Assembly (NCBI GenBank): GCA_020444075.1
Contig: JAHLLR010000043.1
Location: forward strand, 1 to 43,584
DNA: 43,584 nt
Reading direction: 5' to 3'
Origin: Deltaproteobacteria bacterium
GTDB lineage: Bacteria; Desulfobacterota; Desulfobacteria; Desulfobacterales; Desulfosarcinaceae
This document shows positions 1-9,274 of this stretch, in pieces; the stretch's first letter is position 1, and the number at the start of each line of letters is the position of its first letter. The notes beneath the pieces were generated by a model. It was not told where the DNA came from and did no database searches. It saw only the letters and a program-made list of their open reading frames with translations. Made by a program: the position numbers and the translations under genes.

Positions 1-154
1 CCAGTCTCCGGATGCCGGTGGTTTCGAAACCGTCGATGGGATAGGCCCGGGCCTGACCGGCGGCCAGGAGCAGACCGGCGGCCAGGAGCAGACCGGCGGC
101 CAGCAAGCCGGCCAGCGGGCGGAAGCTTTTTTTTACCGTCAGGGTGAAGGGCAT
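1..154 (-). CDS. Exported protein, N-terminal fragment (cut by window edge)
   Basis: An ATG on the minus strand at 152-154 opens a frame that runs off the left edge, so only about 51 residues are visible. They form a classic Sec signal peptide: a basic start (MPFTLTVKKSFRP), a leucine/alanine core, and a likely cleavage after the motif ARA, just before YPIDGFETTG. The hydrophobic core contains the six-residue unit GLLLAA twice, encoded by an 18-bp tandem repeat. The dikinase-like gene ends 63 bp upstream on the same strand, so the two may be co-transcribed. The mature domain lies outside the window and I cannot assign a function. Confidence 0.6.
   Translation of the reverse strand, partial: MPFTLTVKKSFRPLAGLLAAGLLLAAGLLLAAGQARAYPIDGFETTGIRRL
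61..96. repeat. 18-bp tandem repeat, two copies, inside a signal peptide
   Basis: The unit beginning CGGCCAGGAG at 61 recurs at 79 with period 18, and shorter partial copies flank it. Translated on the minus strand it duplicates six residues of the hydrophobic core of the signal peptide of the partial gene at 1-154. The period is a multiple of three, so copy-number change would preserve the reading frame. Confidence 0.7.
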
Positions 155-217
155 GTCGGGTTCGCTTTCTGCGTGCTTATGGTTTCATCGCGGATCCTGG
201 ATGCGCAGGCCGTCCGA

Positions 218-3133
218 TCACCGCAGCACCCATACCAGCGGAATGCTGCGGTTTTCCGCCGGCGGCGGATCCAGCCCGTTCAGGTAATCCTCGGCTCGGG
301 CCTGCCGGTTCTCTACGTAGGGGCGCACCTGGAAGAGCCAGATGCGGTCATCGCGGAACCCCAGTTCGATGTCCCAGGGACCGCTGGAAAAGAGCCCCTG
401 ACGGGCGGCGAAGTGTTCGCGGATGGTGACCGCCAAGCCGCGCAGCCGGTTCAGGTCCTCGTCGCTCAGCAGAGGCGTCTCGAAACTGGCCGCCGCCTTG
501 GCCGTGCCGCCGGTGGCCGGCAGGAGCGTGTAGAAGGCCTCGCGGGCCGGGGAGAGGAGCAGTGCCCCGCCCGCCGCCGGCAGGCGGTAGGATTCGGCCA
601 TCTGTCCCTCGACCGCTCCGCCGGCCCCGCGGCTGAATGCCACGGTGATGTCGTCGGCCGCTCCTCCGGAGACGCCGGTGGTGATCATAACCCCCGATTT
701 GGCCACGTCTACCGCGGGCAGGATCAGGATCGAGGGGAAGACGTTCTCCGCGTTGGTGAGAAAACGCTGCCGCCAGCGGTAGCTGCGCTCGGTGTAGACC
801 GAGGCCCAGACGTCGCGTATGGCCTGGTAAATCTTTTCCTCGCCGCGTACGTTGAAGACCGTCAGGTTCAGTCCGGCGCCCGTGAAATCCTTGAGATCCT
901 CCATGTTGGTGTCGCTGCGCACGAAGACCGGCAGATCGTCCATGGTGGCGCCCAGCAGGGTGCTGAAACGCTCCCGGAATGCTGTTTGGAAATCGGGTCG
1001 AAAGGCCATCCGGCCGATGGCCTCGCGCAGGCGGGCGAGGCGTGCCAGAACCGCCGCCTCACCCTCGCCGCCGGTAAAAATTTGCTGCAGAAACTGCCAA
1101 TAGGAGCCGTCACTCCCGGGCATCGCCTGGTCCATGTGCTGACGGAAGGCGCCGAAGGGGATGGCGAATCCGTTGACCACATTCCCGGGGAAATCGTGCT
1201 TCAGCTGTCCCAGGTTGGCGGCCTTGGGTCCGCACCAGCGTCCGGAGTCGGCCGCGGTCAGTTCGGTGAGGGCAACCGGCGCCGTGCGCGAAAGGTCGAT
1301 GCGGTCCAGGGGCACGCCGATGCGCTGTTCACTGCGCTGGCGCTTCTCCACCAGAGACCACTCTTCGGCGGTCATCTCCTCGGTCGGCTTCATCACCACC
1401 GTACCACCCGGCGAGACGGCGTAAAAGACCGGCCGGCCGGACCAGGGTCTCATGGCGTTAAAATCCGCCGCGGACAGGATGGCGTTGGGAATGCCCAGGT
1501 TGCGCGCCAGAAGCTGGACATGGGAAACCAGGTTGCCCTCGCTGACCGTCAGGATGCCGGCCACCGGCTTGAGATCGGGCGGGGCGTGGGGCAGGACAAC
1601 GATGTCGGCGTACGACAGGGCGGCGTTCTCTTCCACTTGATCCAGTACACTGAGACGGCCCCGGGCATAGCCCGGGTTGACTCCCCGGATGCGGCCCGTG
1701 TCGGCCAGTCCCAGCACCCGGGAGGCGGGCTGGCCGAAGCTGGCGGTCAGGGCCTGGAGCCTGGCGGCAGCCTCGCCCAGAGGCAGCAGCAGCGAGCTGC
1801 GCACCCGGTCGTCGACGAACCCGGCGGCCAGCGGTTCGAAGGCCTGCCAGCGTTTGACCGCGCCGCCGTAATGGGCCCGCACCATGGCGCTGCCCCACTC
1901 GGCGATGCGGCGGGTGGTGTCGGCCGCCGTGTTCAGGGCCGTGAGATCAGTCTCGCCGGTGCCGCCGTCGACAGCGGCAAATGCGGGGGCCACGCGCTGC
2001 CATTCCCACAGCTCCAGGTAGCCGGCACCGGCGCAGCCTTTGGCCGTGATGGCGAGTTTCTCCAGCAGTTCTCCCACCGTGGCGGGCCGCCAGGCGGCGG
2101 TCTGCAGAAAGAGGATATCCTCGACGGTGTTGGAGAGATCTACGAGGGCCAGGCGCCGCGCCGGTCTGGTCGCCTGGCGGATGTCCAGGCGCAGCTGGAG
2201 CAGAAAGCCGGCCAGGTCGCGCCAGTGGGCCGCCGGCGGTTCGGGTTTCCCGCCGCCGGCCGCGGCCGCGACGAGATCGGCCAGTCTTGCACGGCTGGGG
2301 GAGTCGCGGGGCAGCCGCTTCAGAAATCCCTGCAGCCGCTCCTTCTCGCCGGTGTGAAACGCCGCTTCGAGATCCTGGATCAGTCCCGCGATGTCGGCGT
2401 GAAGCTCAGGAGAAAGGTTCGGGTGGGCCGCCAGGAAATCCTTCAGTGCGGCACCGTCCGCCGGATCGGGCTGGCCGTGGAGCTTGACCCGCAGGGGCAT
2501 AAAGGCCGGCAGGGCCTCGGAAATGGCCTGCGAACGGGCGCGGATGGCCTTCCAGCGGTCGTCGTCGGCAAAATGGGGGATGTCGCGGGCTGCCTGCCGC
2601 AGCAAAAAGAACTGGGTTTCCACCAGCAGGTCGTCGCCCAGGACGCTTTTGAGGAAGTCCGCGCCCCACGCGGATTCATCCTCGACCTGCACAGCGCCGC
2701 GGTAATAGCGCGCCTTACGCACTATCCACCCGTCATCCACCCGCTGGAGATACTGCTCCAGCTGGTATTGCTTGAGCCGGCTGAAGTACCGGCCGGCATC
2801 CAGAAAATCACCCGCCGGTGTTCCGGCGAGTATCTGGCCCCAATAGATTCCCTCGTCTTCGGCCAGACGCTGGACCGCTGTTTTGGGCACCGCGTGCTGG
2901 ATGCCGCCCGGGCTGCTGCATCGGGTACTGGCCGGCAGCACGGTCCCGTCCGCGCAAAACCAGCGGATCGACGCGTAAGGTCCCCGGGGATCATCCTTGA
3001 ACTGCCGGACCATGGCTGTCAGTCGTTCCTGATCCTGGCCGTATGCGGCAGGGCATGCCCAAAACAGTAACATGCCGACAACGCTGAGAAAACATAAGAG
3101 CGATCCCCTTTGGCACAACTTTTTCGAGATCAT
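218..3133 (-). CDS. Exported PEP/pyruvate-dikinase-like protein with glucan-water-dikinase domain order
   Basis: Predicted 971-residue protein. The ATG at 3133 is chosen because AGGGGG lies a few bases upstream and because it begins a signal peptide (MISKKLCQRG, then a hydrophobic core ending CPAAYG, cleavage before QDQE); a longer frame to 3193 lacks this. Residues about 30-480 are alpha-helical and unrecognised. A swivelling phosphohistidine domain follows, with the motif VSHVQLLARNLGIP; the presumed phosphorylated His is near residue 538. An ATP-grasp domain of the PPDK/PEP-synthase N-terminal type fills the C-terminus (about 630-945): GPKAANLGQL, VRSDTNMEDL, AIRDVWASVYTER, and IELGFRDDRIWLFQVRP. 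The order His domain then ATP-grasp, and the SHV..ARN signature, match glucan water dikinases rather than PEP synthase. Export is odd because ATP is absent from the periplasm. Substrate unknown; a catalytically altered or polysaccharide-related role are both possible. Confidence 0.8.
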   Translation of the reverse strand: MISKKLCQRGSLLCFLSVVGMLLFWACPAAYGQDQERLTAMVRQFKDDPRGPYASIRWFCADGTVLPASTRCSSPGGIQHAVPKTAVQRLAEDEGIYWGQILAGTPAGDFLDAGRYFSRLKQYQLEQYLQRVDDGWIVRKARYYRGAVQVEDESAWGADFLKSVLGDDLLVETQFFLLRQAARDIPHFADDDRWKAIRARSQAISEALPAFMPLRVKLHGQPDPADGAALKDFLAAHPNLSPELHADIAGLIQDLEAAFHTGEKERLQGFLKRLPRDSPSRARLADLVAAAAGGGKPEPPAAHWRDLAGFLLQLRLDIRQATRPARRLALVDLSNTVEDILFLQTAAWRPATVGELLEKLAITAKGCAGAGYLELWEWQRVAPAFAAVDGGTGETDLTALNTAADTTRRIAEWGSAMVRAHYGGAVKRWQAFEPLAAGFVDDRVRSSLLLPLGEAAARLQALTASFGQPASRVLGLADTGRIRGVNPGYARGRLSVLDQVEENAALSYADIVVLPHAPPDLKPVAGILTVSEGNLVSHVQLLARNLGIPNAILSAADFNAMRPWSGRPVFYAVSPGGTVVMKPTEEMTAEEWSLVEKRQRSEQRIGVPLDRIDLSRTAPVALTELTAADSGRWCGPKAANLGQLKHDFPGNVVNGFAIPFGAFRQHMDQAMPGSDGSYWQFLQQIFTGGEGEAAVLARLARLREAIGRMAFRPDFQTAFRERFSTLLGATMDDLPVFVRSDTNMEDLKDFTGAGLNLTVFNVRGEEKIYQAIRDVWASVYTERSYRWRQRFLTNAENVFPSILILPAVDVAKSGVMITTGVSGGAADDITVAFSRGAGGAVEGQMAESYRLPAAGGALLLSPAREAFYTLLPATGGTAKAAASFETPLLSDEDLNRLRGLAVTIREHFAARQGLFSSGPWDIELGFRDDRIWLFQVRPYVENRQARAEDYLNGLDPPPAENRSIPLVWVLR

Positions 3134-3560
3134 TTGCCCCCTAAACGAAAAGCGGATTGGTGGGAAAAGGGTCCTGGTTCCTGCTGCGCGCATTTCCCCC
3201 CGCCTGCCGAGGAGATTTCGATCTTGCGGCCATCAGCATGGAAATTATTATAGTACACGGACTCGGTTTAGGAAAATGAAAATCGGCGATCCGTTCCAGG
3301 CGGAGGTTTTCATCCGGTGAAGCAATTCATACGGGGGGCTTTGCGAGCCTCCAATTTGGTGGGTTGGCATCTTTGTCAGTGGCGCTCCGCCGGTAGGGAT
3401 TCACATGACTAATGTTCGAATCCATTCCTCCCTTGCATTGACTTTGGCAATTTCAGTAATAATCTTTTGCCATTTGGATCGTTGGTGAATTTACTCTTTT
3501 TCCCGTGGCGTGTGAAAGCGCCGTTCGTGGCAACGGCATGAGACGAAAAATCGGAATCCC
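3134..3560. other. Divergent intergenic region between dikinase-like gene and efflux operon
   Basis: About 430 bp without a convincing gene. It holds the minus-strand TATAAT at 3247-3252. For the plus-strand efflux operon there is a TTGACT at 3438-3443 with a weak -10 (AATCTT at 3461-3466, spacing 17). No hairpin or repeat stood out. Confidence 0.5.
3247..3252 (-). promoter_or_regulatory. Candidate -10 element for the dikinase-like gene
   Basis: On the minus strand the hexamer is a perfect TATAAT, about 115 bp upstream of the start codon at 3133. The -35 region at 17-bp spacing (TTTCCT) is poor, so this is only a candidate. Confidence 0.35.
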
Positions 3561-4691
3561 ATGAAGAAAACCATAATTTTTTCCATTATCGGACTGATCT
3601 TGTTGGTCGGTGTGCTCGGAGGCGTCAAAGGGCTGCAGATCAACCGGATGATCGCCCAGGGCAAACAATTCGTGCCGCCGCCCGAGACCGTGACCACGGC
3701 CGTGGTGCAATCGGCTACGTGGCCGTCCGTATTGACTGCCGTGGGCTCCCTCGAGGCGGTCCAGGGGGTCATGGTAACCGCTGAACTTACTGCCAAAGTG
3801 GTCAAGATCGCCTTTGAGCCCGGCAGCGCGGTGAAGGCCGGAGATTTGCTGGTTCAACAGGACACGACATCGGAGGCGGCGCAGCTCCGTTCGGCGGAGG
3901 CGTCCATGGAACTGGCCCGGCTAAATTTTGAACGGGCCAAGGAACTCCTGCCCCAGAAAGTGATCACCCCCTCCAATTATGACAGTGTCGAGGCCGAATT
4001 CAAGAAGGCTGCGGCCCAGGTGGACGCCATCCGCGCCACGATCGCCAAAAAGACCATCCGGGCCCCTTTTTCCGGCCGTCTGGGGCTTCGTCTGATCAAC
4101 CTGGGCCAGACCCTTAATGACGGTGATACCATTGTATCCCTGCAGGCCATGGATCCGATTTTTGTCAATTTCCAGCTGCCCCAGCAGGAACTGGCCAAAA
4201 TCAGGAAGGGCCTGGCCGTAAAACTGACCAGTGACGCCCTGCCCGGCGAGACCGTCCAGGGCAGCATCACCGCCGTGAATCCGCAGGTGGACAGCGCTAC
4301 CCGCAACATCCGCGTCCAGGCCACGATAGCCAACACCCGGGAGCACCTGCGCCCGGGCATGTTCGTCAATGTGACCCTGGTATTGCCGGAAGTCCAGAAG
4401 GTGCTGACCATTCCTTCCACTGCCGTACTGTACGCCCCGTACAGCGACTCGGTATTTATCGTGGAGAGCAAACCCAATGACAGCGGATCGTCCTCAGCAA
4501 CCGTCGTCCGCCAGCAGTTCGTCCGCCTGGGGGAAAAGCGGGGGGATTATATCACCGTGCTCTCCGGTATCGAGGAGGGCCAGACCGTGGTGAGCACCGG
4601 CGCGTTCAAGCTGCGCAACGGTCAGGCGGTGGTGGTGGACAACACGCTTTCTCCCGAGTTCAAACTGGCCCCCGAACCGCAGGAAGGGTAA
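3561..4691 (+). CDS. RND efflux periplasmic adaptor subunit (membrane fusion protein)
   Basis: 376 residues. The protein starts MKKTIIFSIIGLILLVGV, an N-terminal membrane anchor or signal. It then shows the AcrA/MexE-type order: a biotinyl-lipoyl half (GSLEAVQGVMVTAELTAKVVKI, GSAVKAGDLLVQQD), a helical hairpin (residues about 105-165), the second lipoyl half (TIRAPFSGRLGLRLINLGQ), a beta-barrel (IFVNFQLPQQEL, TRNIRVQATIAN, LRPGMFVNVTL) and a membrane-proximal C-terminus (IPSTAVLY, VRLGEKRGDYITVLSGIEEGQTVVSTG). It would link the inner-membrane pump encoded next to it (4820) to an outer-membrane channel of the TolC type, which is not encoded in the window. Length and domain content are normal for the family. 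The exported substrate cannot be told from sequence. Confidence 0.92.
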   Translation: MKKTIIFSIIGLILLVGVLGGVKGLQINRMIAQGKQFVPPPETVTTAVVQSATWPSVLTAVGSLEAVQGVMVTAELTAKVVKIAFEPGSAVKAGDLLVQQDTTSEAAQLRSAEASMELARLNFERAKELLPQKVITPSNYDSVEAEFKKAAAQVDAIRATIAKKTIRAPFSGRLGLRLINLGQTLNDGDTIVSLQAMDPIFVNFQLPQQELAKIRKGLAVKLTSDALPGETVQGSITAVNPQVDSATRNIRVQATIANTREHLRPGMFVNVTLVLPEVQKVLTIPSTAVLYAPYSDSVFIVESKPNDSGSSSATVVRQQFVRLGEKRGDYITVLSGIEEGQTVVSTGAFKLRNGQAVVVDNTLSPEFKLAPEPQEG

Positions 4692-4819
4692 TCGGGCATA
4701 TCGGACGCGTGGCGTAGGTTGGCTCATTGGAAAGCCTGCAACCGCTTTTCAGTCCTCCGGCAACGCATTTTACCGGTAACTCCAAACGCTGGACCAGAAA
4801 CCAGAAATCCTGTTAACCC

Positions 4820-7800
4820 ATGAAAATTACCGATCCGTTCATCCGGCGGCCTGTTCTCGCCCTGGTGGTCAACCTGGTGATCATCATTGCCGGTCTTCAG
4901 GCCGTGCGGTCCCTCAACGTTCGCCAATACCCGCGCAGCGACAACGCGGTGGTTACCGTCACCACGGTCTATGTGGGGGCCAGCGCCGATCTGGTGCGCG
5001 GCTTTGTCACCATCCCGCTGGAGCGGGCCATTGCGGCGGCTGACGGCATCGATTATATCCAGTCCCAGAGCGCCCTGGGACTTTCCACCATCAGCGCCCG
5101 CCTGAAGCTCAATTACGATCCCATCAAAGCCCTGTCGGAGATCAGTTCCAAGGTGGATCAGGTGCGCAACGACCTTCCCCCGGAGGCCGAGGTGCCCACG
5201 ATCAACGTTGAGTCGGCGGACAGCCAGTTCGCCTCGGCCTACCTGAGTTTCACCTCCGATGTCCTCCAGCAGAATGAGATTACCGACTACCTCGTGCGCA
5301 TCGTGCAGCCGCGACTCTCAGCACTCGAAGGGGTGCAGCGGGCCGATGTGCTCGGCGCCCGAACTTTTGCCATGCGCATCTGGCTCAAACCCGAACGCAT
5401 GGCCGCTTTCAACATCAGCCCGGTCCAGGTGCGCCAGGCCCTGGCGGCCAACAATTTCCTGGCGGCCGTGGGACGCACCAAGGGGTCCCTGATCCAGGTC
5501 AACCTGACGGCCAACACGGACCTGCGCTCCGTCGAGGAATTCAAACGCCTGGTGGTCCGGCAGCAGGACGGCGCCGCGATCCGCCTGGAAGACATCGGCG
5601 ACGTCGTCCTCGGGGCCGAAGACTATGACACGGAAGTGCGCTTCTCCGGCCAGACCGCCGTTTTCATGGGCATCTGGCCCCTGCCCAACGCCAACTCGGT
5701 GGACGTCATCCGTCTGGTGAGCAGGGAGATGGACGCCATCGGCAAGCAGCTTCCCGAGGGCCTGAAGGCACGCGTGGCCTATGATGCCACCAATTACATC
5801 AGCAATGCCATCCGCGAGGTGGTCAAGACCCTGTCCGAAACGCTGCTGATTGTCGTTTTCATTATTTTCATGTTTCTGGGTTCCCTGCGATCGGTGCTGG
5901 TGCCGGTGGTGGCCATCCCGCTGTCGCTCATCGGCGCCGTGTTCCTGATGCAGATCCTGGGTTTTACCATCAACCTGCTCACCCTGCTGGCCATCGTGCT
6001 TTCGGTGGGGCTGGTGGTGGACGACGCCATCGTGGTTGTGGAAAATGTGGAACGCCACCTGAGGGAAGGACAATCCCCCATCGATGCTGCCCTGTTCGGC
6101 GCCCGGGAGCTGGTGGGCCCCCTGATCGCCATGACCATCACCCTGGCGGCGGTCTATGCGCCCATCGGCCTGCAGGGCGGACTGACCGGCTCTCTGTTTC
6201 GAGAGTTCGCCTTCACCCTGGCCGGCGCGGTGACCATTTCCGGTATCGTGGCCCTGACCCTGTCGCCCATGATGGCGTCCAAACTGCTGACCCCGGGGAT
6301 GTCCGAGCGCGGTTTTGCCGGTAAGATATCCAGGGATTTTAAACGTTTCACCGCTTTCTACGGGCGTCTTCTCGATGGCACGCTGAATGCCCGGCCGGCG
6401 GTTTACACGGTCTGGATCGTGGTCAGCCTGCTGACCATCCCCATGTTCCGCATGTCGCCCAGGGAACTGGCCCCATCCGAGGACCAGGGCGTCATTTTCG
6501 GCATTCTCGATGCGGCGGCCAACTCCACCCTCGACCTGAACAGCCGCTATGCGGCGGCGGTCAACGATGCCTACATGAGCTTCCCGGAAACGAAATTCAC
6601 CTTCCAGATCACCCGCCCCAATTCAGGCATTGCCGGCATGGTGGTCAAGCCCTGGGATGAACGCGAGGCCACCGTGGCGCAACTGCTGCCCCGGGTACAG
6701 CAGAAGGTCAGCGCCATTCCGGCGATCCGGCTCTTCGCAGTCTCGCCGCCGGCGCTTCCCGGCGGCGGTAATTTCCCGGTGGAGTTCGTCCTTGCCTCCA
6801 CGGCGGAGCCGGCGGAGATCCTTCAATTCGCCCGGCAGCTGCAGCTCAAGGCCATGGGCAGCGGCATGTTTGCCTTCCCGCCCATCATCGATGTCAAGAT
6901 CGACCAGCCCCAGTCGGAAATCGTCATCGACCGGGAAATGGTGGCCGACCTGGGTCTGGATCTCCAGCAGGTGGGCAGCGACATCGGATCCATGGTGGGC
7001 GGCAACTATGTCAACCGTTTCAGCATCGCCGGGCGCAGTTACAAGGTGGTGCCGCAGATCAGCCGGACAGACCGCCTGAACCCGGACCAGCTGCGCAGTA
7101 TCTACGTGACCGGTCCGGGCAACCAGCTGGTGCCCCTGAGCACGATTGCCACCATCCGCAACTCCACCGTCCCGCGATCCCTGAACCGTTTCCAGCAGCT
7201 CAACGCCGTCACCATCAGCGGCGTGGCCGTGCGGCCCCTAGACGAGGCCCTGCGCTACCTGGAGGACGAAGCCGCAAAAATTCTGCCCAAAGGCTACGTC
7301 ATAGACTACACGGGCGAATCGCGTCAGCTGCGCACCGAGGGCAATACCTTCATCCAGGCCTTCGGGCTGGCGGTGGTGCTGATTTTCCTCGTTCTGGCGG
7401 CTCAGTTCAACAGCTTTCGGGACCCTTTCGTGATCCTGGCCGGCTCGGTGCCCCTGGCTATTTTCGGTGCCCTGGTCTTCACCTTTCTCAAAATGCCCGA
7501 CCCCAATGTGCCCTTCTGGACCCAGGGGTGGACCACCACCTTGAATATCTACAGCCAGGTGGGCCTGGTGACCCTGGTGGGCCTGGTGTCCAAAAACGGT
7601 ATTCTCATCGTGGAGTTCGCCAACAGCCTGCAGCGGCAGGGACGAGCCAAGCGCGAGGCCGTGCGCGCCGCCGCCATGACCCGCCTGCGGCCGATTCTGA
7701 TGACCACCGGCGCTACTATCGCCGGCCATTTTCCCCTGACCCTGGTAACCGGTGCCGGCGCCCATGCCCGAAATTCCATCGGATTGGTCCTGGTGGGCGG

Positions 7801-7918
7801 CATGGCCATCGGGACCCTGTTCACCCTGTTCGTGGTGCCCTCCATCTATATGCTGGTGGCTCGCGACCACTCCAGGGACGTAATCGTGCCGACCCAAGGA
7901 AAGACGGATATTGCCTGA
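4820..7918 (+). CDS. RND multidrug efflux pump, inner-membrane permease (HAE1 type)
   Basis: 1032 residues, the usual length for AcrB/MdtB-type proton-driven pumps. The N-terminus MKITDPFIRRPVLALVVNLVIIIAG is the standard first helix. TM4 carries the paired aspartates of the proton relay (VGLVVDDAIVVVENVERH, D401/D402). Twelve membrane segments in two halves with two large periplasmic loops are apparent; the second half includes FLVLAAQFNSFRDPFVIL and VGLVSKNGILIVEFAN. The gene lies 128 bp after the adaptor on the same strand, and the two form the tripartite-pump pair. No outer-membrane channel gene follows; instead an Nramp transporter comes next. Substrate specificity (drugs, solvents, metabolites) is not inferable. 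Confidence 0.93.
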   Translation: MKITDPFIRRPVLALVVNLVIIIAGLQAVRSLNVRQYPRSDNAVVTVTTVYVGASADLVRGFVTIPLERAIAAADGIDYIQSQSALGLSTISARLKLNYDPIKALSEISSKVDQVRNDLPPEAEVPTINVESADSQFASAYLSFTSDVLQQNEITDYLVRIVQPRLSALEGVQRADVLGARTFAMRIWLKPERMAAFNISPVQVRQALAANNFLAAVGRTKGSLIQVNLTANTDLRSVEEFKRLVVRQQDGAAIRLEDIGDVVLGAEDYDTEVRFSGQTAVFMGIWPLPNANSVDVIRLVSREMDAIGKQLPEGLKARVAYDATNYISNAIREVVKTLSETLLIVVFIIFMFLGSLRSVLVPVVAIPLSLIGAVFLMQILGFTINLLTLLAIVLSVGLVVDDAIVVVENVERHLREGQSPIDAALFGARELVGPLIAMTITLAAVYAPIGLQGGLTGSLFREFAFTLAGAVTISGIVALTLSPMMASKLLTPGMSERGFAGKISRDFKRFTAFYGRLLDGTLNARPAVYTVWIVVSLLTIPMFRMSPRELAPSEDQGVIFGILDAAANSTLDLNSRYAAAVNDAYMSFPETKFTFQITRPNSGIAGMVVKPWDEREATVAQLLPRVQQKVSAIPAIRLFAVSPPALPGGGNFPVEFVLASTAEPAEILQFARQLQLKAMGSGMFAFPPIIDVKIDQPQSEIVIDREMVADLGLDLQQVGSDIGSMVGGNYVNRFSIAGRSYKVVPQISRTDRLNPDQLRSIYVTGPGNQLVPLSTIATIRNSTVPRSLNRFQQLNAVTISGVAVRPLDEALRYLEDEAAKILPKGYVIDYTGESRQLRTEGNTFIQAFGLAVVLIFLVLAAQFNSFRDPFVILAGSVPLAIFGALVFTFLKMPDPNVPFWTQGWTTTLNIYSQVGLVTLVGLVSKNGILIVEFANSLQRQGRAKREAVRAAAMTRLRPILMTTGATIAGHFPLTLVTGAGAHARNSIGLVLVGGMAIGTLFTLFVVPSIYMLVARDHSRDVIVPTQGKTDIA

Positions 7919-7978
7919 TCCGGCTAAGATCTTTTTTCAAAGGTAGTTTTGCCGGGTCCATCCGGTGAGCGGGATGTC

Positions 7979-9271
7979 ATGGAACAACCGGTCCAACCCG
8001 AAATGGCTGAAATCAGCAGTGCCGCCGAGCACGCACTTGCCGGAACCGGCACTAAACGGGGGCTGGCCCGGCTGCTGCCGTTTTTGGGTCCGGCCTTCAT
8101 CGCCAGCATTGCCTATGTGGACCCGGGAAATTTCGCCACCAACATCCAGGGGGGCGCCCAGTTCGGTTACCTGCTGCTGTGGGTGGTGGTGGCCAGCAAC
8201 CTGATGGCCATGCTGATCCAGACCCTGTCGGCCAAGCTGGGCATCGCCACCGGCCATAACCTGGCCGAGCTGTGCCGCATGCATTACCCCAAGCCGGTGG
8301 TGTGGGTGATGTGGGTGCTCATGGAACTGGTCGCCATGGCCACGGATCTGGCCGAATTTTTAGGGGCGGCCCTGGGATTCAACCTGCTGCTGGGAATGCC
8401 CTTGTGGATTGCCGGAATACTCACCGCCATCGTTACCTTTTTAATCCTCATGCTTCAGCATCGCGGGTTTCGGCCCCTGGAGGTAATCATCACCGCCATG
8501 CTGGGGGTGATCGCCATCTGCTACATCGTGGAGACGATTCTGGACCGGCCGGACTGGGGGCAGGTGGCCTACCATGCCGTGGTCCCCGGATTTGCCGGGG
8601 CCGAGAGCGTTCTGCTGGCCACCGGCATCCTCGGTGCCACGGTCATGCCCCATGTGATCTTTCTGCACTCATCCCTGACCCAGGGCCGCATCGTGGTCAA
8701 GGACCCGGTTCAGCGGCGCCGGCTCTTTCACTTCGAAATCGCCGACGTCACCATTGCCATGGGGGTGGCCGGATTCGTCAATGCCGCCATGCTGATCATG
8801 GCGGCCGCCACCTTTCACCAGGCCGGACTGGTTCACATCGCCTCCATCGAAGAAGCCCACCGGACCCTGGAGCCCCTGCTGGGAAGCGCGGCCCGCTGGA
8901 TCTTCGCGGTCTCCCTGCTGGCCGCCGGCCTTTCATCGACCACGGTGGGCACCATGGCCGGCCAGGTGGTCATGCAGGGGTTTCTCGAGCGGCACATCCC
9001 CATCTGGGTGCGGCGGCTGGTGACGATCGGGCCTTCTCTGGCGGTCATCTTTATAGGGCTGGACCCCACGCGAACCCTGGTGATCAGCCAGGTGGTCCTG
9101 AGTTTCGGCCTGCCCTTTGCGGTGATTCCGCTGGTTCAATTCTCCAGGCGCCGCGATCTGATGGGAGATCTGGTCAACCGGCGCATGACCACCGCCGCCG
9201 CCGTTGCCGTGGCGGCATTGATCATTCTGCTCAACATCTACCTTTTGATTCAAACCCTATGGGGAGGGTAG
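7979..9271 (+). CDS. Nramp-family divalent metal (Mn2+/Fe2+) transporter
   Basis: 430 residues from the ATG at 7979. A TTG at 7949 in the same frame, preceded by AAAGG, is an alternative start. The first unwound helix has the family signature DPGNFATNIQGGAQFGY, with metal-binding Asp and Asn. The TM6 signature GATVMPHVIFLHSSLTQG keeps the metal-binding Ala and Met and the MPH motif. About eleven hydrophobic segments are visible. These features place it in the MntH/Nramp proton-coupled Mn2+/Fe2+ importers. It lies 60 bp after the RND pump and 3 bp before a tandem Usp gene, so metal uptake and a universal stress protein are probably co-expressed. The residue after MPH is V rather than the usual N, a mild deviation. 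Confidence 0.9.
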   Translation: MEQPVQPEMAEISSAAEHALAGTGTKRGLARLLPFLGPAFIASIAYVDPGNFATNIQGGAQFGYLLLWVVVASNLMAMLIQTLSAKLGIATGHNLAELCRMHYPKPVVWVMWVLMELVAMATDLAEFLGAALGFNLLLGMPLWIAGILTAIVTFLILMLQHRGFRPLEVIITAMLGVIAICYIVETILDRPDWGQVAYHAVVPGFAGAESVLLATGILGATVMPHVIFLHSSLTQGRIVVKDPVQRRRLFHFEIADVTIAMGVAGFVNAAMLIMAAATFHQAGLVHIASIEEAHRTLEPLLGSAARWIFAVSLLAAGLSSTTVGTMAGQVVMQGFLERHIPIWVRRLVTIGPSLAVIFIGLDPTRTLVISQVVLSFGLPFAVIPLVQFSRRRDLMGDLVNRRMTTAAAVAVAALIILLNIYLLIQTLWGG

Positions 9272-9274
9272 GCC

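Noticed and set aside
173-3070. 965-codon open frame on the plus strand opposite the dikinase-like gene
   Set aside because: The translation has no recognisable domain and no ribosome site, and the minus-strand frame shows clear ATP-grasp and phosphohistidine motifs. It is an antisense frame kept open by high GC.
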